The position numbers were made by a program, and so were the translations under genes. Shown one piece after another: positions 26,812 to 36,226 of a DNA stretch of 64,000 bases. The notes below the pieces were generated by a model. It did not search any database, was not told the DNA's origin, and worked only from the letters and a program-made list of their open reading frames with translations. The stretch is from Alphaproteobacteria bacterium (GTDB taxonomy: Bacteria > Pseudomonadota > Alphaproteobacteria > Caulobacterales > Hyphomonadaceae): assembly GCA_009909065.1 (NCBI GenBank), contig JAAANZ010000057.1, positions 35,213 to 99,212 of the forward strand, in the 5' to 3' direction. Position 1 is the first letter of the stretch. Each line of letters begins with the position of its first letter.

Positions 26812-28155
26812 TTGCCGGCTCCGCCGGTGGCCGTCATCTCGCCGGACGACATTTTCAGCGAGACACTGTCCGCCCGGCTGGAGCGCGCCGGGTGCGACAC
26901 GCAGGGGCCTGCCGCGATCGAGGGTTGCGCAAGTGCCATCCTTGCCGGTGCCCTTTTCGAGACCGACCCGCTTGCCACCTCTTGGGACCTGCTTGAAACC
27001 GCCCGCAACCTGCGCGCGGGCGGCACTCGCGAACTGGTCTTCCTGCAGGATACCGGCGGGTGTTTCCGCTTCGGAGGGGATGGCGGCTGGTGCGGCGGCG
27101 TGGCCGGCCTGGCCCGCACGGCGCGGCGCGAATGGCCCGACATGGTGATCCGCCTGATCGACATTCCCGCCCATGCGATGACGCCCGATGAGATCGGGAA
27201 AGCGGTTCTCGCCGGCCTGGCCTGCGGCGTCGAGGAGGTCGGCATCTGCGGCGAGAGCGACCCGCTGATTCCCGGTCATGTCCGCGCTTCGATGCCTGGC
27301 AAGGCCCGTCTCGCGCAGGAGCCGGGCACCTGGATCGTGTCGGGCGGGGCGCGCGGTGTGACATCGGACTGCGTGATGGCACTGGCGCGGCGCACGGGCG
27401 GAAGGTTCGCCCTGCTCGGTCGCTCCGGGCTGGCGCCCTGGCCCGAAGGCCTGCCGCAAACCGATGATCTTGGCGAACTGCGAAAGAAGCTGGCACAGGC
27501 GGCCCTGGCGCACGGGGAAAAACCCAGGCCCGCCGAGATTGACGCGGCCGCCCGTCATGCGCTGGCCGGACGCGAGATCCGCGACACGCTGAGCGCGATC
27601 GAGGCGGCCGGCGGCGAGGCGGCCTATCTGCCCTGTGACATCGCCGACCCCGAAGCCGTGGCGCGTGCCGTCCGGGAAGCCGAGGCGCGTTTCGGCTCCG
27701 TCACCGGCCTTATTCACGGCGCCGGCGTGATCGCCGACCGCCGAATGAGCGACAAGACATTCGGGGATTTCGCAAAGGTCTATCGCACCAAGATAGACGG
27801 GCTACGCGCCCTGCTCAGCGCCGTCGATACCTCCAAGCTCACGCATATCGCCCTGTTCTCCTCGGCCGCCGCGGCGTTCGGCAATCCCGGCCAGGGCGAC
27901 TATGCGCTGGCCAATGAGGCGCTCAACCGCGTGGCGCACAAGCTCAGGGCCGATCTGCCAGGGGCCCGGGTGAAGAGTTTCAACTGGGGGCCCTGGGATG
28001 GCGGCATGGTGAGCGAGGCCCATGCCCGGCATTTCGAGGCGCTCGGCGTGGCGCTGATCCCGCGCCCAGCCGGGGCCGACCTGTTTGCCGGGCACCTGCT
28101 TTTCGGCGATCCGGACGAGGTCGAACTCCTGGTCGGCGAGCCCTGGCCGGCATGA
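26812..28155 (+). CDS. Ketoreductase (KR) module of the Pfa synthase, in -1 frame relative to pfaA
   Basis: 447 aa if started at the TTG at 26812, the first possible start codon in this frame. The frame is open and codon-like back to the T7 run at 26680, and residues ahead of the TTG (VYQARPVRLS) look like the linker before KR in PfaA proteins. So the true product is probably a fusion with the preceding KS-AT-ACP-ACP. NADPH motif GGARGVT, GRSGL, then IHGAGVIADR, Ser in LFSSAAAAFGN and Tyr in GQGDYALANE give a complete catalytic KR. FNWGPWDGGM ends the domain. No dehydratase follows, unlike myxobacterial Pfa2. The stop overlaps the next gene by ATGA. Confidence 0.88.
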   Translation: MPAPPVAVISPDDIFSETLSARLERAGCDTQGPAAIEGCASAILAGALFETDPLATSWDLLETARNLRAGGTRELVFLQDTGGCFRFGGDGGWCGGVAGLARTARREWPDMVIRLIDIPAHAMTPDEIGKAVLAGLACGVEEVGICGESDPLIPGHVRASMPGKARLAQEPGTWIVSGGARGVTSDCVMALARRTGGRFALLGRSGLAPWPEGLPQTDDLGELRKKLAQAALAHGEKPRPAEIDAAARHALAGREIRDTLSAIEAAGGEAAYLPCDIADPEAVARAVREAEARFGSVTGLIHGAGVIADRRMSDKTFGDFAKVYRTKIDGLRALLSAVDTSKLTHIALFSSAAAAFGNPGQGDYALANEALNRVAHKLRADLPGARVKSFNWGPWDGGMVSEAHARHFEALGVALIPRPAGADLFAGHLLFGDPDEVELLVGEPWPA

Positions 28156-31100
28156 GTATGGCTTTCGAACCGATCGCCATTGTCGGGCGCGGCTGCGTGC
28201 TGCCGGGTTGCCTCACCCCCGCCGCCCTGTGGGAGGCGGTGGCCGACCGCCGCAGCCTGCTGACCCCGACGCCGGCGGGCCACTGGGGCCTTACCGCCAC
28301 AGAGGAGTATCTCGGACAGCGGATGGGCGGCTATGTCACCGGCTTCGATTCGGTTTTCGATCCGGCCCGCCACGATCTCGGCGCGCTTGATCCGATGCGT
28401 CTCGACCCTGTTTTTCGCTGGCCGCTTCATGTTGCGCGCGCGGCCATGGACGAAGCCGGCCGCCCCGAACCCGCGGCCGACCGGTTCGGCGTGGTCCTTG
28501 CCAACCTTTCCTATCCGAGCCGTGCAAAGTCCGATTATGCCGGCGATATCTGGCTGGACGGCGAAAGCGCAGTCGATCCGCGCAATGCATTCAATTCGGG
28601 CCTTCCGGCGAAACTGGTCGCCCGCGATCTCGGCGCGGCCGGAGGGGCGTTTGCGCTTGATGCGGCCTGCGCATCCTCGCTCTACGCGCTTGCCATTGCC
28701 TGCCGCAAGCTCCAGTCGCGCAAGCTCGATCTCGCCCTGGTCGGCGCGGTCAACGCCGCTGACAATCTCAATCTCCATCGCGGTTTTGCCGCGCTGCAGG
28801 CGCTCAGCCCGACCGGCCGCTCGCGCCCCTTCATGGACGGCGCCGACGGGCTGGTCCCGGCGGAAGGCGCAGCGGCCGTCATGCTCAAGCGCGCGTCAGA
28901 TATCGAGCCCGGCGAGACGGTGTTTGCCATCATTCGCGGCATCGGCCTGTCGAATGACGGCCAGCGCCGCGGCTTCGTTGCGCCTGACGAAGACGGCCAG
29001 TTCGAAGCCATGTCACGGGCCTATGCCGGCTCCGGCATCTCGCCGGATGAGGTTGCGGCGCTGGAATGTCACGCAACCGGCACGGCTGTCGGTGACGGCG
29101 TGGAGATTGCCTCCTCGGCGCGCGCCTTTGCGGGCCATCGCGGGCTGGCGGTCGGTTCCCTGAAATCCAATACCGGGCACCTGATCACGGTAGCCGGGCT
29201 GGCCAGCCTCCTGAAGATGATCGGCGGGTTCGAGCATGGGCAGATTGCGCCCACGCGCATCGATGGCGAGGAGCATCCCGCGCTGGCCGGCACGCCGCTC
29301 CACCTGCAGGACCGGGCGGAGCCCTGGCCGGGCGGTGTGCCCCGGCGCGCCGCGATCAGCAATTTCGGCTTTGGCGGAAACAATGCGCACATGGTGCTCG
29401 AAGCGCCGGCGCCCGAACGCCAGCCTGTCACGCCTGCTCCGGCGCGCCCGGTCACGCCCGCGGACCCCGTCGTTATCTGTGGCCTGGCGCTCATGGCCGG
29501 AAATGACGCCACAGCCGACCGGGTTGTGCGCCGCCTGATGAATCCGCCAGCCACGCGCATGGGCGCCTGCACCCGCGTGAATGTGGATCCGCGATTTGCG
29601 CGCACGCCGCCTGCCGATCTCGAGCGCACCGAACCGGCGCAGCTGGCCATGCTCAGCCTCGGCGAAGCCGCGATGCACGAGGTCGGCGAGGTCGCGCCGG
29701 AACGTGCCGGTGTCCTGGTGGCGATGGGCTGCGCGGCCGATTCCACCCGTCTGTCGCTTCGCGAACGCCTCGCCGCCCGGCTCGGCCTTGCGCCGGAGGA
29801 TGAAGCGGTCGAAGCCGCGCGCGCCGATATATCATCCCCCATCTCACCGGCCCATGTTCTCGGCGCGATGCCCAATATTCCCGCCAACCGGCTGAATTCC
29901 GCGCTCGACTTTCGCGGCTGCGGCCACACGGTCTCGGCAGAAGGCGATTCGTCTTCGACCGTTCTGGAACTCGCCGCCGAGGCCCTCGAGCAGGGTGAAG
30001 CCGATCTGATGCTGGTCGGGGCTTCGGATTTTGCCAGCGAAACCGTGCGCGCCCGCGCGCTGGCCGGACTCGAAATCACCGACACTCCCGCCGATATCAG
30101 CGCCGTTCTCGTCCTGAAAAGGCGCCGCGATGCCGAAGCGGCCGGCGACCCCATACTTGGCGAGATCGGCGAACTTACCGGCAAGGCCGGGGCGGCGGGG
30201 GCGCTGCTCGCACGCGTCTACGGACACGCGCCCATCTCTGAAGGGCTTGCACAGCTCGCCCTCGCCGCACAGCTCCATGCGCGCGGCCTGACAAGTGATG
30301 GCGAAAGCGTTTTCCCGCGACTGGGTCCGGGCGAACCTGCCGGCGCGCTGACATTCCCAGACCGGGCGGCGGCCCGTCCCAGCCCGGACCCGCTGCGCGC
30401 GCCCCCCGTTCTGTTCTGGGCCGCCGCGGAGAACCGCCAGGCGCTTGCCCGCAAGCTGGCGGCGCGCCAGACCGGCGGGGACGGGCAGACGCGTATCGCG
30501 CTCACGGCGCCCGACCGGGCCGGGCTTGACGGGAAGCTGGCCTCTGCGGGCGCCGCGCTTGCGGCCCATCAGGCGCCTGCCGGCGAGGGCATCCATTTCG
30601 GCGAGGGCCCCGAAGAGGGCCAGGTCGCCTTTGTCTTTACAGGCTCGGCAGCCGCTTATCCGCGCATGGGGCGCGGCCTGCTGACCGGGTTTCCCGGCCT
30701 CGCCCGCCGACTGGGCGAACGGTTTCCCGATGCGCTGCGGCTGGCGCCCCTGCTCGCCAGCCAGACGCTTGGAGAATACGAACAGCTGTGCGCCGTCACG
30801 CTGGTCAGCCAGGCCCAGACCCTGCTCCTGCGCGAAGGGCTCGGTCTCGAACCCGAAGCGGCACTCGGCCTGTCGCTTGGCGAGACCAATGCGCTCATCG
30901 CTTTCGGCTTCTGGGACAATCCGGGCGAGATGATCGGCGAATTCGCCGCCGCGCAGACTTATGAGCGCCATATTGGCGGCGCCTTCGAGTCGGCCGCCAC
31001 CGCCTGGGGCGAAACCGCCCCGGTCGACTGGGCGAACTGGCGGATCTATGCGCCGCTGGACAAGGTGCGTGCGGCCATAGCCGAACATCCGCGTGTCGAG

Positions 31101-34100
31101 ATCACGATCATCTATACTCCGGAAGACTGCGTGATCGGCGGCCCGCCCGAAGAGTGCCGGGCGGTGGCCCGGGCGCTCGGCGAGGGCGCGGGCCTTGCCA
31201 TGCAACAGCACCTGGTCGTCCATGCCGAGGCGATGATCCCCTATCGTGACACCTGGCGGCGCCTGCATACGCGGCCGACCAAGCGGACCCATCCCGTCCG
31301 GCTCTACGCCAACGCGGTCCATGCCGCCTATGAGCCGACGCGCGAGACGGTCGCCGACATGCTCACTCAGCAAGCCGTAAGCGCGATCGATTTCCCACCG
31401 ACAATTGAACAGGCTTATGACGATGGCGTGCGCACCTTTGTCGAGATCGGGCCGCGCGATACGCTCACGCGGTCGATCTCACGGCTGCTCGGGGAGCGTC
31501 CGCATCTCGCCGTGGCGAGCGACCGCGTGGAAACATCCGACCTTGCCCAGATCGCTGAACTGGCCGCTGCCCTCTATGCGGACGGGCGCAAGGTCAGCAT
31601 GACGCCGGTGGCCGCCGCGCTTGCCGGCGCGCGCGCTCATGCCTGGGTCCTGCGCGCCGATAATGGCCTGGACATTCCGCTCAACCGTGCGCCGCCGAAA
31701 CTGCCTGCCGGATTGAAGGCCCGTGCCGGGCCGCCCGATCTGGCCACGTCAACCGATGGCAACAGCTTGCTGCCCGTTCGGGCGCCGAGGGGGCCGCGCT
31801 TCACCCGCGCCCAGCTCGAACGCGCGAGCGAGGGAAAGATCTCCGAACTGTTCGGACCGTTCCTGGCCGAGCAGGATGGCTATGTCCGTCAGGTGCGCCT
31901 GCCGACGCCGCCCCTGCTCCTTGTCGACCGGATCACCGGGATCGATGCCGAGCCGGGCGTTGAAGGCAAGGGTGTCATCTGGACACAAACCGATCTTCGC
32001 GAAGGCTCATGGCCCCTCCAGGACGGCCGGATGCGTCCGGGCCCGCTGATCGAGGCGGGACAGGCCGATCTTTCCCTCATCTCCTGGATGGGCGCGGACC
32101 TGCGCAATGCCGACGAGCGCGTCTATCGGCTTCTGGGTTGTGAGATCAGCTTCCATGGCGGCGGGCTGCCCGAAGCCGGAGAGACGCTGCGCTACCAGAT
32201 CGAGATCACCGGGCATGCCAGCCTTTCCGGGGTGCGCATGTTCTTCTTCCAGTATGACTGTTTTGCCGGCCATCGCGCGCTTTTCTCGGTGCGCAACGGG
32301 CAGGCCGGCTTCTTTACCGAGGAGGAACTGGCCGCCGGAAAAGGGCTGCAATGGGACGCGGCGGGTGAGGGCCCGCCGAGCGCCGCGCCCGCCCCCTTCG
32401 ACATCTCGCATGTCTCGAAGAAGCGCGCCTTCACGCGCGAGGATGTCGAGGCGATGCGCCGCGGAGATGCCTATGCCTGTTTCGGAGAGGGGTTCGAGCC
32501 GGCGGCTGCCCATTCACGCCCGCCGCGCCTGGCCAGCGGCAAACTCGCGCTTTTCGATGATGTGCCAGAGTTTGAACCGGCCGGCGGTCCCTGGGGGCGG
32601 GGTTATCTCAGGGCGCGCGCGCATGTGCCCGTCGATGCCTGGTTCTATGACGGCCACTTCCACAATGACCCGTGCATGCCCGGCACGCTGATGGCGGAAG
32701 CGGCCGTGCAGGCCCTGGAATTCCATGCCGCCGCGCTCGGGCTCACGGTGTATCGTGACGGGTTCGTCTTCGAACCTGTCGCCGGCCAGATGTCGAAATT
32801 CGTCTGCCGCGGACAGGTCGTCCCGGACACGCCCCATGACGTGACCTATGAGGTCTTCATCGACGAGGTGGTCGATGGCGACAGCCCTGAGATCCATGCC
32901 GCGCTGCTGGCCACGTCGGATGGCCGCAAGGTCTTCTTCTGTCCGAGATTCGGCGTCCGGCTGGTGCGCAAATGGCCGAGGCCAGCCGCCGGGGCCGCGC
33001 CGGTCTGGATCGGACCGCAGAAGGAATCCCGCGGCGATGAATACGCCCTCCAGGCCTGCGCCGACGGGCGTCCCTCGGACGCGTTCGGACAGCTCTACAA
33101 GGCTTTCGACGACCGCAGCACCATTCCGCGCCTGCCGCGCGCGCCATTCCACATGGTGTCGCGGGTCCTGTCGGTCTCCACACGGCCCAATGCGCCGGAG
33201 GAAGGCGCCGTCGCCGTGGCCGAGTTCGATGTGCCGACGCAGGCCTTCTATTTCGAGGACTACGCCAACGGGGCGATGCCTTTCTCGGTCCTGCTCGAGG
33301 CCATGCTGCAGCCCTGTGGCTGGCTTGCCAGCCATGGCGGTTTTGCGCTGGAGGGCGGCAAATCCTTCCGCAATCTCGATGGCGAGGGCACGGTGCATCG
33401 TGAAATCGCTCCGGGCGCCGGGACGCTCCGCGTCACAACGACCATGACGCGGTTTTCAAGGGCGGGGCCAACAAGCCTCGTCTTCTTCGATGTTTCCGGC
33501 GTGCTGGACGATGGCAGCCCGGTCATGGACCTGACCACGAGTTTCGGCTTTTTCGACAGCGCCTCGCTGGCCCGCCAGGTGGGGCTGAAACCCGGCCGTG
33601 ACGAGAGCGAATGGATGGCCCGGCCCGCCAGCCGCGTGCCGGTCGCCGACCCTGAGGCCCGGCTGCCGCGCGGTGACATGCAGATGCTCGACGCGGTCGA
33701 TCATTTCGATCCGTCCGGCGGGGCGGCCGGTCTCGGCCTCATCCGCGCGCGCCAGGCCATCGACCCCTATGCCTGGTATTTCAGGGCGCACTTCTTCAGC
33801 GACCCGGTCCAGCCCGGCTCGCTCGGGCTCGACGCGCTGATCCAGCTCCTCAAGCGCGCCGCCCTCCTCAAGGGCGGGGGCGACAGGCCGGTCGGGGCCC
33901 GGTTTCGCTCCCTGGCACCGGGCGAACCGATTGCCTGGACCTATCGCGGACAGGTCTCGCCGCGAAACCGGCAGGTGACGACGCTGGTCGAGATCACGCG
34001 TATCGACGCGGATGATGATGGCCTTCTGGTCACGGGCGATGGCAGTCTGTGGTGCGACGGTCTGAAAATCTATGGCGCCAGCGGGCTTTCGGTGCGCTTG

Positions 34101-34106
34101 GCCTGA
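28152..34106 (+). CDS. pfaC: PfaC/Pfa3-like synthase, KS-CLF-AT-DH-DH
   Basis: 1984 aa, overlapping the KR stop. KS at about 5-425 with Cys173 (DAACASS) and His in ECHATGT and SNTGH. Chain-length-factor-like KS at about 435-720, where the Cys position is Gly598 in SAEGDSS, so non-condensing. Acyltransferase at about 825-1150 with Ser908 in GLSLGE. Two FabA-type dehydratase units follow, each a double hot-dog: DH1 with His1502 in GHFHNDPCMPGTLM and DH2 with His1880 in AHFFSDPVQPGSLG. The non-catalytic hot-dogs show GRMRPGPLIEAGQADL and MPFSVLLEAMLQPCGWLA. This is the domain order of myxobacterial Pfa3, but the AGPAT domain is absent. The final acyl product and its acceptor cannot be told from sequence. 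Confidence 0.92.
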   Translation: MSMAFEPIAIVGRGCVLPGCLTPAALWEAVADRRSLLTPTPAGHWGLTATEEYLGQRMGGYVTGFDSVFDPARHDLGALDPMRLDPVFRWPLHVARAAMDEAGRPEPAADRFGVVLANLSYPSRAKSDYAGDIWLDGESAVDPRNAFNSGLPAKLVARDLGAAGGAFALDAACASSLYALAIACRKLQSRKLDLALVGAVNAADNLNLHRGFAALQALSPTGRSRPFMDGADGLVPAEGAAAVMLKRASDIEPGETVFAIIRGIGLSNDGQRRGFVAPDEDGQFEAMSRAYAGSGISPDEVAALECHATGTAVGDGVEIASSARAFAGHRGLAVGSLKSNTGHLITVAGLASLLKMIGGFEHGQIAPTRIDGEEHPALAGTPLHLQDRAEPWPGGVPRRAAISNFGFGGNNAHMVLEAPAPERQPVTPAPARPVTPADPVVICGLALMAGNDATADRVVRRLMNPPATRMGACTRVNVDPRFARTPPADLERTEPAQLAMLSLGEAAMHEVGEVAPERAGVLVAMGCAADSTRLSLRERLAARLGLAPEDEAVEAARADISSPISPAHVLGAMPNIPANRLNSALDFRGCGHTVSAEGDSSSTVLELAAEALEQGEADLMLVGASDFASETVRARALAGLEITDTPADISAVLVLKRRRDAEAAGDPILGEIGELTGKAGAAGALLARVYGHAPISEGLAQLALAAQLHARGLTSDGESVFPRLGPGEPAGALTFPDRAAARPSPDPLRAPPVLFWAAAENRQALARKLAARQTGGDGQTRIALTAPDRAGLDGKLASAGAALAAHQAPAGEGIHFGEGPEEGQVAFVFTGSAAAYPRMGRGLLTGFPGLARRLGERFPDALRLAPLLASQTLGEYEQLCAVTLVSQAQTLLLREGLGLEPEAALGLSLGETNALIAFGFWDNPGEMIGEFAAAQTYERHIGGAFESAATAWGETAPVDWANWRIYAPLDKVRAAIAEHPRVEITIIYTPEDCVIGGPPEECRAVARALGEGAGLAMQQHLVVHAEAMIPYRDTWRRLHTRPTKRTHPVRLYANAVHAAYEPTRETVADMLTQQAVSAIDFPPTIEQAYDDGVRTFVEIGPRDTLTRSISRLLGERPHLAVASDRVETSDLAQIAELAAALYADGRKVSMTPVAAALAGARAHAWVLRADNGLDIPLNRAPPKLPAGLKARAGPPDLATSTDGNSLLPVRAPRGPRFTRAQLERASEGKISELFGPFLAEQDGYVRQVRLPTPPLLLVDRITGIDAEPGVEGKGVIWTQTDLREGSWPLQDGRMRPGPLIEAGQADLSLISWMGADLRNADERVYRLLGCEISFHGGGLPEAGETLRYQIEITGHASLSGVRMFFFQYDCFAGHRALFSVRNGQAGFFTEEELAAGKGLQWDAAGEGPPSAAPAPFDISHVSKKRAFTREDVEAMRRGDAYACFGEGFEPAAAHSRPPRLASGKLALFDDVPEFEPAGGPWGRGYLRARAHVPVDAWFYDGHFHNDPCMPGTLMAEAAVQALEFHAAALGLTVYRDGFVFEPVAGQMSKFVCRGQVVPDTPHDVTYEVFIDEVVDGDSPEIHAALLATSDGRKVFFCPRFGVRLVRKWPRPAAGAAPVWIGPQKESRGDEYALQACADGRPSDAFGQLYKAFDDRSTIPRLPRAPFHMVSRVLSVSTRPNAPEEGAVAVAEFDVPTQAFYFEDYANGAMPFSVLLEAMLQPCGWLASHGGFALEGGKSFRNLDGEGTVHREIAPGAGTLRVTTTMTRFSRAGPTSLVFFDVSGVLDDGSPVMDLTTSFGFFDSASLARQVGLKPGRDESEWMARPASRVPVADPEARLPRGDMQMLDAVDHFDPSGGAAGLGLIRARQAIDPYAWYFRAHFFSDPVQPGSLGLDALIQLLKRAALLKGGGDRPVGARFRSLAPGEPIAWTYRGQVSPRNRQVTTLVEITRIDADDDGLLVTGDGSLWCDGLKIYGASGLSVRLA

Positions 34107-34739
34107 TCATGCCGCCATAGCCAGGCTGATGCGCGCCGGCCCATGCGCGCGCGTCAGCAGGCGGTATTCGTGCCCGGCCACACCCAGACAAGCGCTGTCG
34201 CGCTCCGACAGGTGCATCACATCGCCCGGCAGCCGAACCGTCCTGACCCCGGCGCGGAAGCCCTCGCCCATCGCCTTCATCACCGCTTCCTTGGCCGTCC
34301 AGATGCGAAAAAAGGCCTCGGGTGACTCGAGGCGGGCTGCCCGGCTCAGCGTCTCGCGCTCGAACGCCTCGCAGATCACGGGCAGCATGGCCGCGAAATC
34401 GAGCGGACGCATGATTTCAAGATCGACGCCGAGGGCCGGGACATCTGCCGAGGCGAAGGCCAGCCAGCCCCGGCTGCGTGACCAGCTGCACACCCGGCCG
34501 CTCGCCATCTCCCCGCGCAGCGCGCGCACGAGATGGCGGGAGGCGGCAAATTCCCGCCGGCGCCTATCTGAAACCAGCCGCCGGGCCCGCGATTGCTCCG
34601 AGGGCCCCAGACCTGACACAAGCGCCGCGGCGGGCGCGCGAATGCCGCCCATGTCGATCAGGCATATCTCCCCGCCATCAGGGACCGGCCAGCGCACGGC
34701 GGCGTCGAGGCTCGCTGCAATCTGCCCGGCGAGCGACAC
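34107..34739 (-). CDS. 4'-phosphopantetheinyl transferase (Sfp type)
   Basis: 210 aa. It transfers phosphopantetheine from CoA to ACP serines; the two ACPs of the Pfa synthase are the obvious targets. Magnesium-binding motif GVDLE (D106, E108) and the WTAKEA motif (W147, K150, E151) are present. It is transcribed against the Pfa operon and its stop codon abuts the pfaC stop with no base between (TGATCA at 34104-34109). This supports a PfaE-like role by location; a general secondary-metabolism PPTase is also possible. Confidence 0.9.
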   Translation of the reverse strand: MSLAGQIAASLDAAVRWPVPDGGEICLIDMGGIRAPAAALVSGLGPSEQSRARRLVSDRRRREFAASRHLVRALRGEMASGRVCSWSRSRGWLAFASADVPALGVDLEIMRPLDFAAMLPVICEAFERETLSRAARLESPEAFFRIWTAKEAVMKAMGEGFRAGVRTVRLPGDVMHLSERDSACLGVAGHEYRLLTRAHGPARISLAMAA

Positions 34740-34745
34740 GCTCGC

Positions 34746-35519
34746 CTAGATCAGCCCGGCCAGCGGGGAGCTCGGATCGGCATAGCGCTTCTTGCCCATC
34801 CGCCCGGCCAGGTAGGCCTGGCGGCCCGCAATGACAGCATGTTTCATGGCGCGCGCCATGAGCACCGGATCGCGTGCTTCGGCAATCGCGGTGTTCATCA
34901 GAACACCGTCGCAGCCCAGCTCCATGGCGACGGCGGCATCCGAAGCCGTGCCCACGCCGGCATCGACGATCACCGGGACGCGCGCCTGCTCGACGATCAG
35001 GCGGATATTCACCGGGTTCTGGATGCCAAGGCCCGAACCGATCAGCGAGCCGAGCGGCATGATCGCGCAGCAGCCCGCTTCCTCCAGCTTGCGCGCATAG
35101 ACCGGATCGTCGGAGCAATAGACCATGACCTCGAACCCGTCGGCGATCAGTTCCTTCGCCGCGCGCAAGGTCTCTTCCATGTCCGGGTAAAGCGTCCTCT
35201 GGTCGGCCAGGACTTCCAGCTTCACCAGGTCCCAGCCGCCCGCCTCACGGGCCAGGCGCAGGGTACGCACCGCATCCTCGGCGGTAAAACAGCCGGCGGT
35301 GTTGGGCAGGAAAGTGTATGTCCGCGGGCTGACATGATCGGTCAGGCGCGGCTGGCCGGGATCGGACAGGTTCACCCGCCGCAGCGCCACCGTGACAATC
35401 TCGGCGCCGGCGGCCTCGGCCGCGCGGGCGTTCTGTTCATAAGAGGCATATTTGCCGGTGCCGATGATCAGGCGCGAGGAAAATTCCCGTCCGGCAAGGG
35501 TGAGCGTATCATCTGTCAT
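34746..35519 (-). CDS. thiG: ThiG, thiazole synthase
   Basis: 257 aa from the ATG at 35519 ([10 protein letters not shown]); the upstream extension to 35588 is Cys/Pro-rich and unlike the family. It forms the thiazole phosphate of thiamine from 1-deoxyxylulose-5-phosphate, dehydroglycine or iminoacetate and ThiS thiocarboxylate. Schiff-base Lys100 lies in [35 protein letters not shown] and [10 protein letters not shown] are family blocks. Its partner thiS is on the same strand 700 nt upstream but separated by an opposite-strand lipoprotein gene. It ends 6 nt before the PPTase start. Confidence 0.96.
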   Translation of the reverse strand: MTDDTLTLAGREFSSRLIIGTGKYASYEQNARAAEAAGAEIVTVALRRVNLSDPGQPRLTDHVSPRTYTFLPNTAGCFTAEDAVRTLRLAREAGGWDLVKLEVLADQRTLYPDMEETLRAAKELIADGFEVMVYCSDDPVYARKLEEAGCCAIMPLGSLIGSGLGIQNPVNIRLIVEQARVPVIVDAGVGTASDAAVAMELGCDGVLMNTAIAEARDPVLMARAMKHAVIAGRQAYLAGRMGKKRYADPSSPLAGLI

Positions 35520-35739
35520 GGCCGCTATTTGGCGGGGTGGGCACGGCAGGTCAATCGCAAGTCGGCCTGCAGAGCAGGGTCGGATCAAGGACTGTTGGCA
35601 GGGCTCTCAGGCCTCAAGCTTGGAGCTGCCATCACAAGGACTTTCTGAACAGTGCCGAAAAGCGGAAAACCACGCGGTCAAATAAAGCTGTTCTTCAGTC
35701 TTTTTCGTCAGGTTCGTATCACGGCTGGAGGGCAAACGC

Positions 35740-36204
35740 TTGAAAATTCAGATCGTAGTCCCGATTGCGCTGTTCCTTCTGGGCGCGTGCAGCATCGAGC
35801 CGGCCGCCGATTTCGACTACGCGGCCGCATCCCTCGAGGAACGACAGGCCTGGCTGGACAGGCAGGCGCGAACCATGAAGCGTTCGGCCCGCTGGGCGCT
35901 TCCGCAGGGCCGGAACAGCGTGTTCATAAAACTGACCGATGTCGAAACCGACACGGCCCGGCGCGAGATCCGTCTCATCATCCATGTCAATCCGGTGCCC
36001 GGAAAACGCCTGTCGATGCGGTCACCGGACACGGCCAGGCTCGCGGCGGCTTGCAAGGATTATACCGACTCGCCGCTGGCCGCGCAGAATGTGCGCCTGA
36101 CGGCGCAGTATCGCCAGACGCGCAATGGAGGCCGGCCGCCCCGCCAGCTCATGAACTTCTCGATCGATCGTGGCCGCTGCGCACGCGTTCCCGGCGTGAG
36201 CTGA
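35740..36204 (+). CDS. Lipoprotein of unknown function (TTG start)
   Basis: 154 aa from a TTG at 35740 with GGAGGG about 7 nt upstream. The signal peptide ends with the lipobox LLGAC (Cys17). The mature part has a helix (SLEERQAWLDRQA), then beta-rich sequence with VFIKLTDVETDTARREIRLIIHV and two further Cys (AAACKDY, RGRCARV) that may pair. No family recognised. It sits between thiG and thiS on the opposite strand. Confidence 0.65.
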   Translation: MKIQIVVPIALFLLGACSIEPAADFDYAAASLEERQAWLDRQARTMKRSARWALPQGRNSVFIKLTDVETDTARREIRLIIHVNPVPGKRLSMRSPDTARLAAACKDYTDSPLAAQNVRLTAQYRQTRNGGRPPRQLMNFSIDRGRCARVPGVS

Positions 36205-36226
36205 CCCGCCCAAGGCAGACGCCGCC

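Noticed and set aside
26699..27148. ATG at 26699 as the start of an independent KR gene
   Set aside because: This ATG is in a different frame from the KR and gives an Arg/Pro-rich shadow product. The KR frame has no ATG or GTG between the T7 run and 26812.
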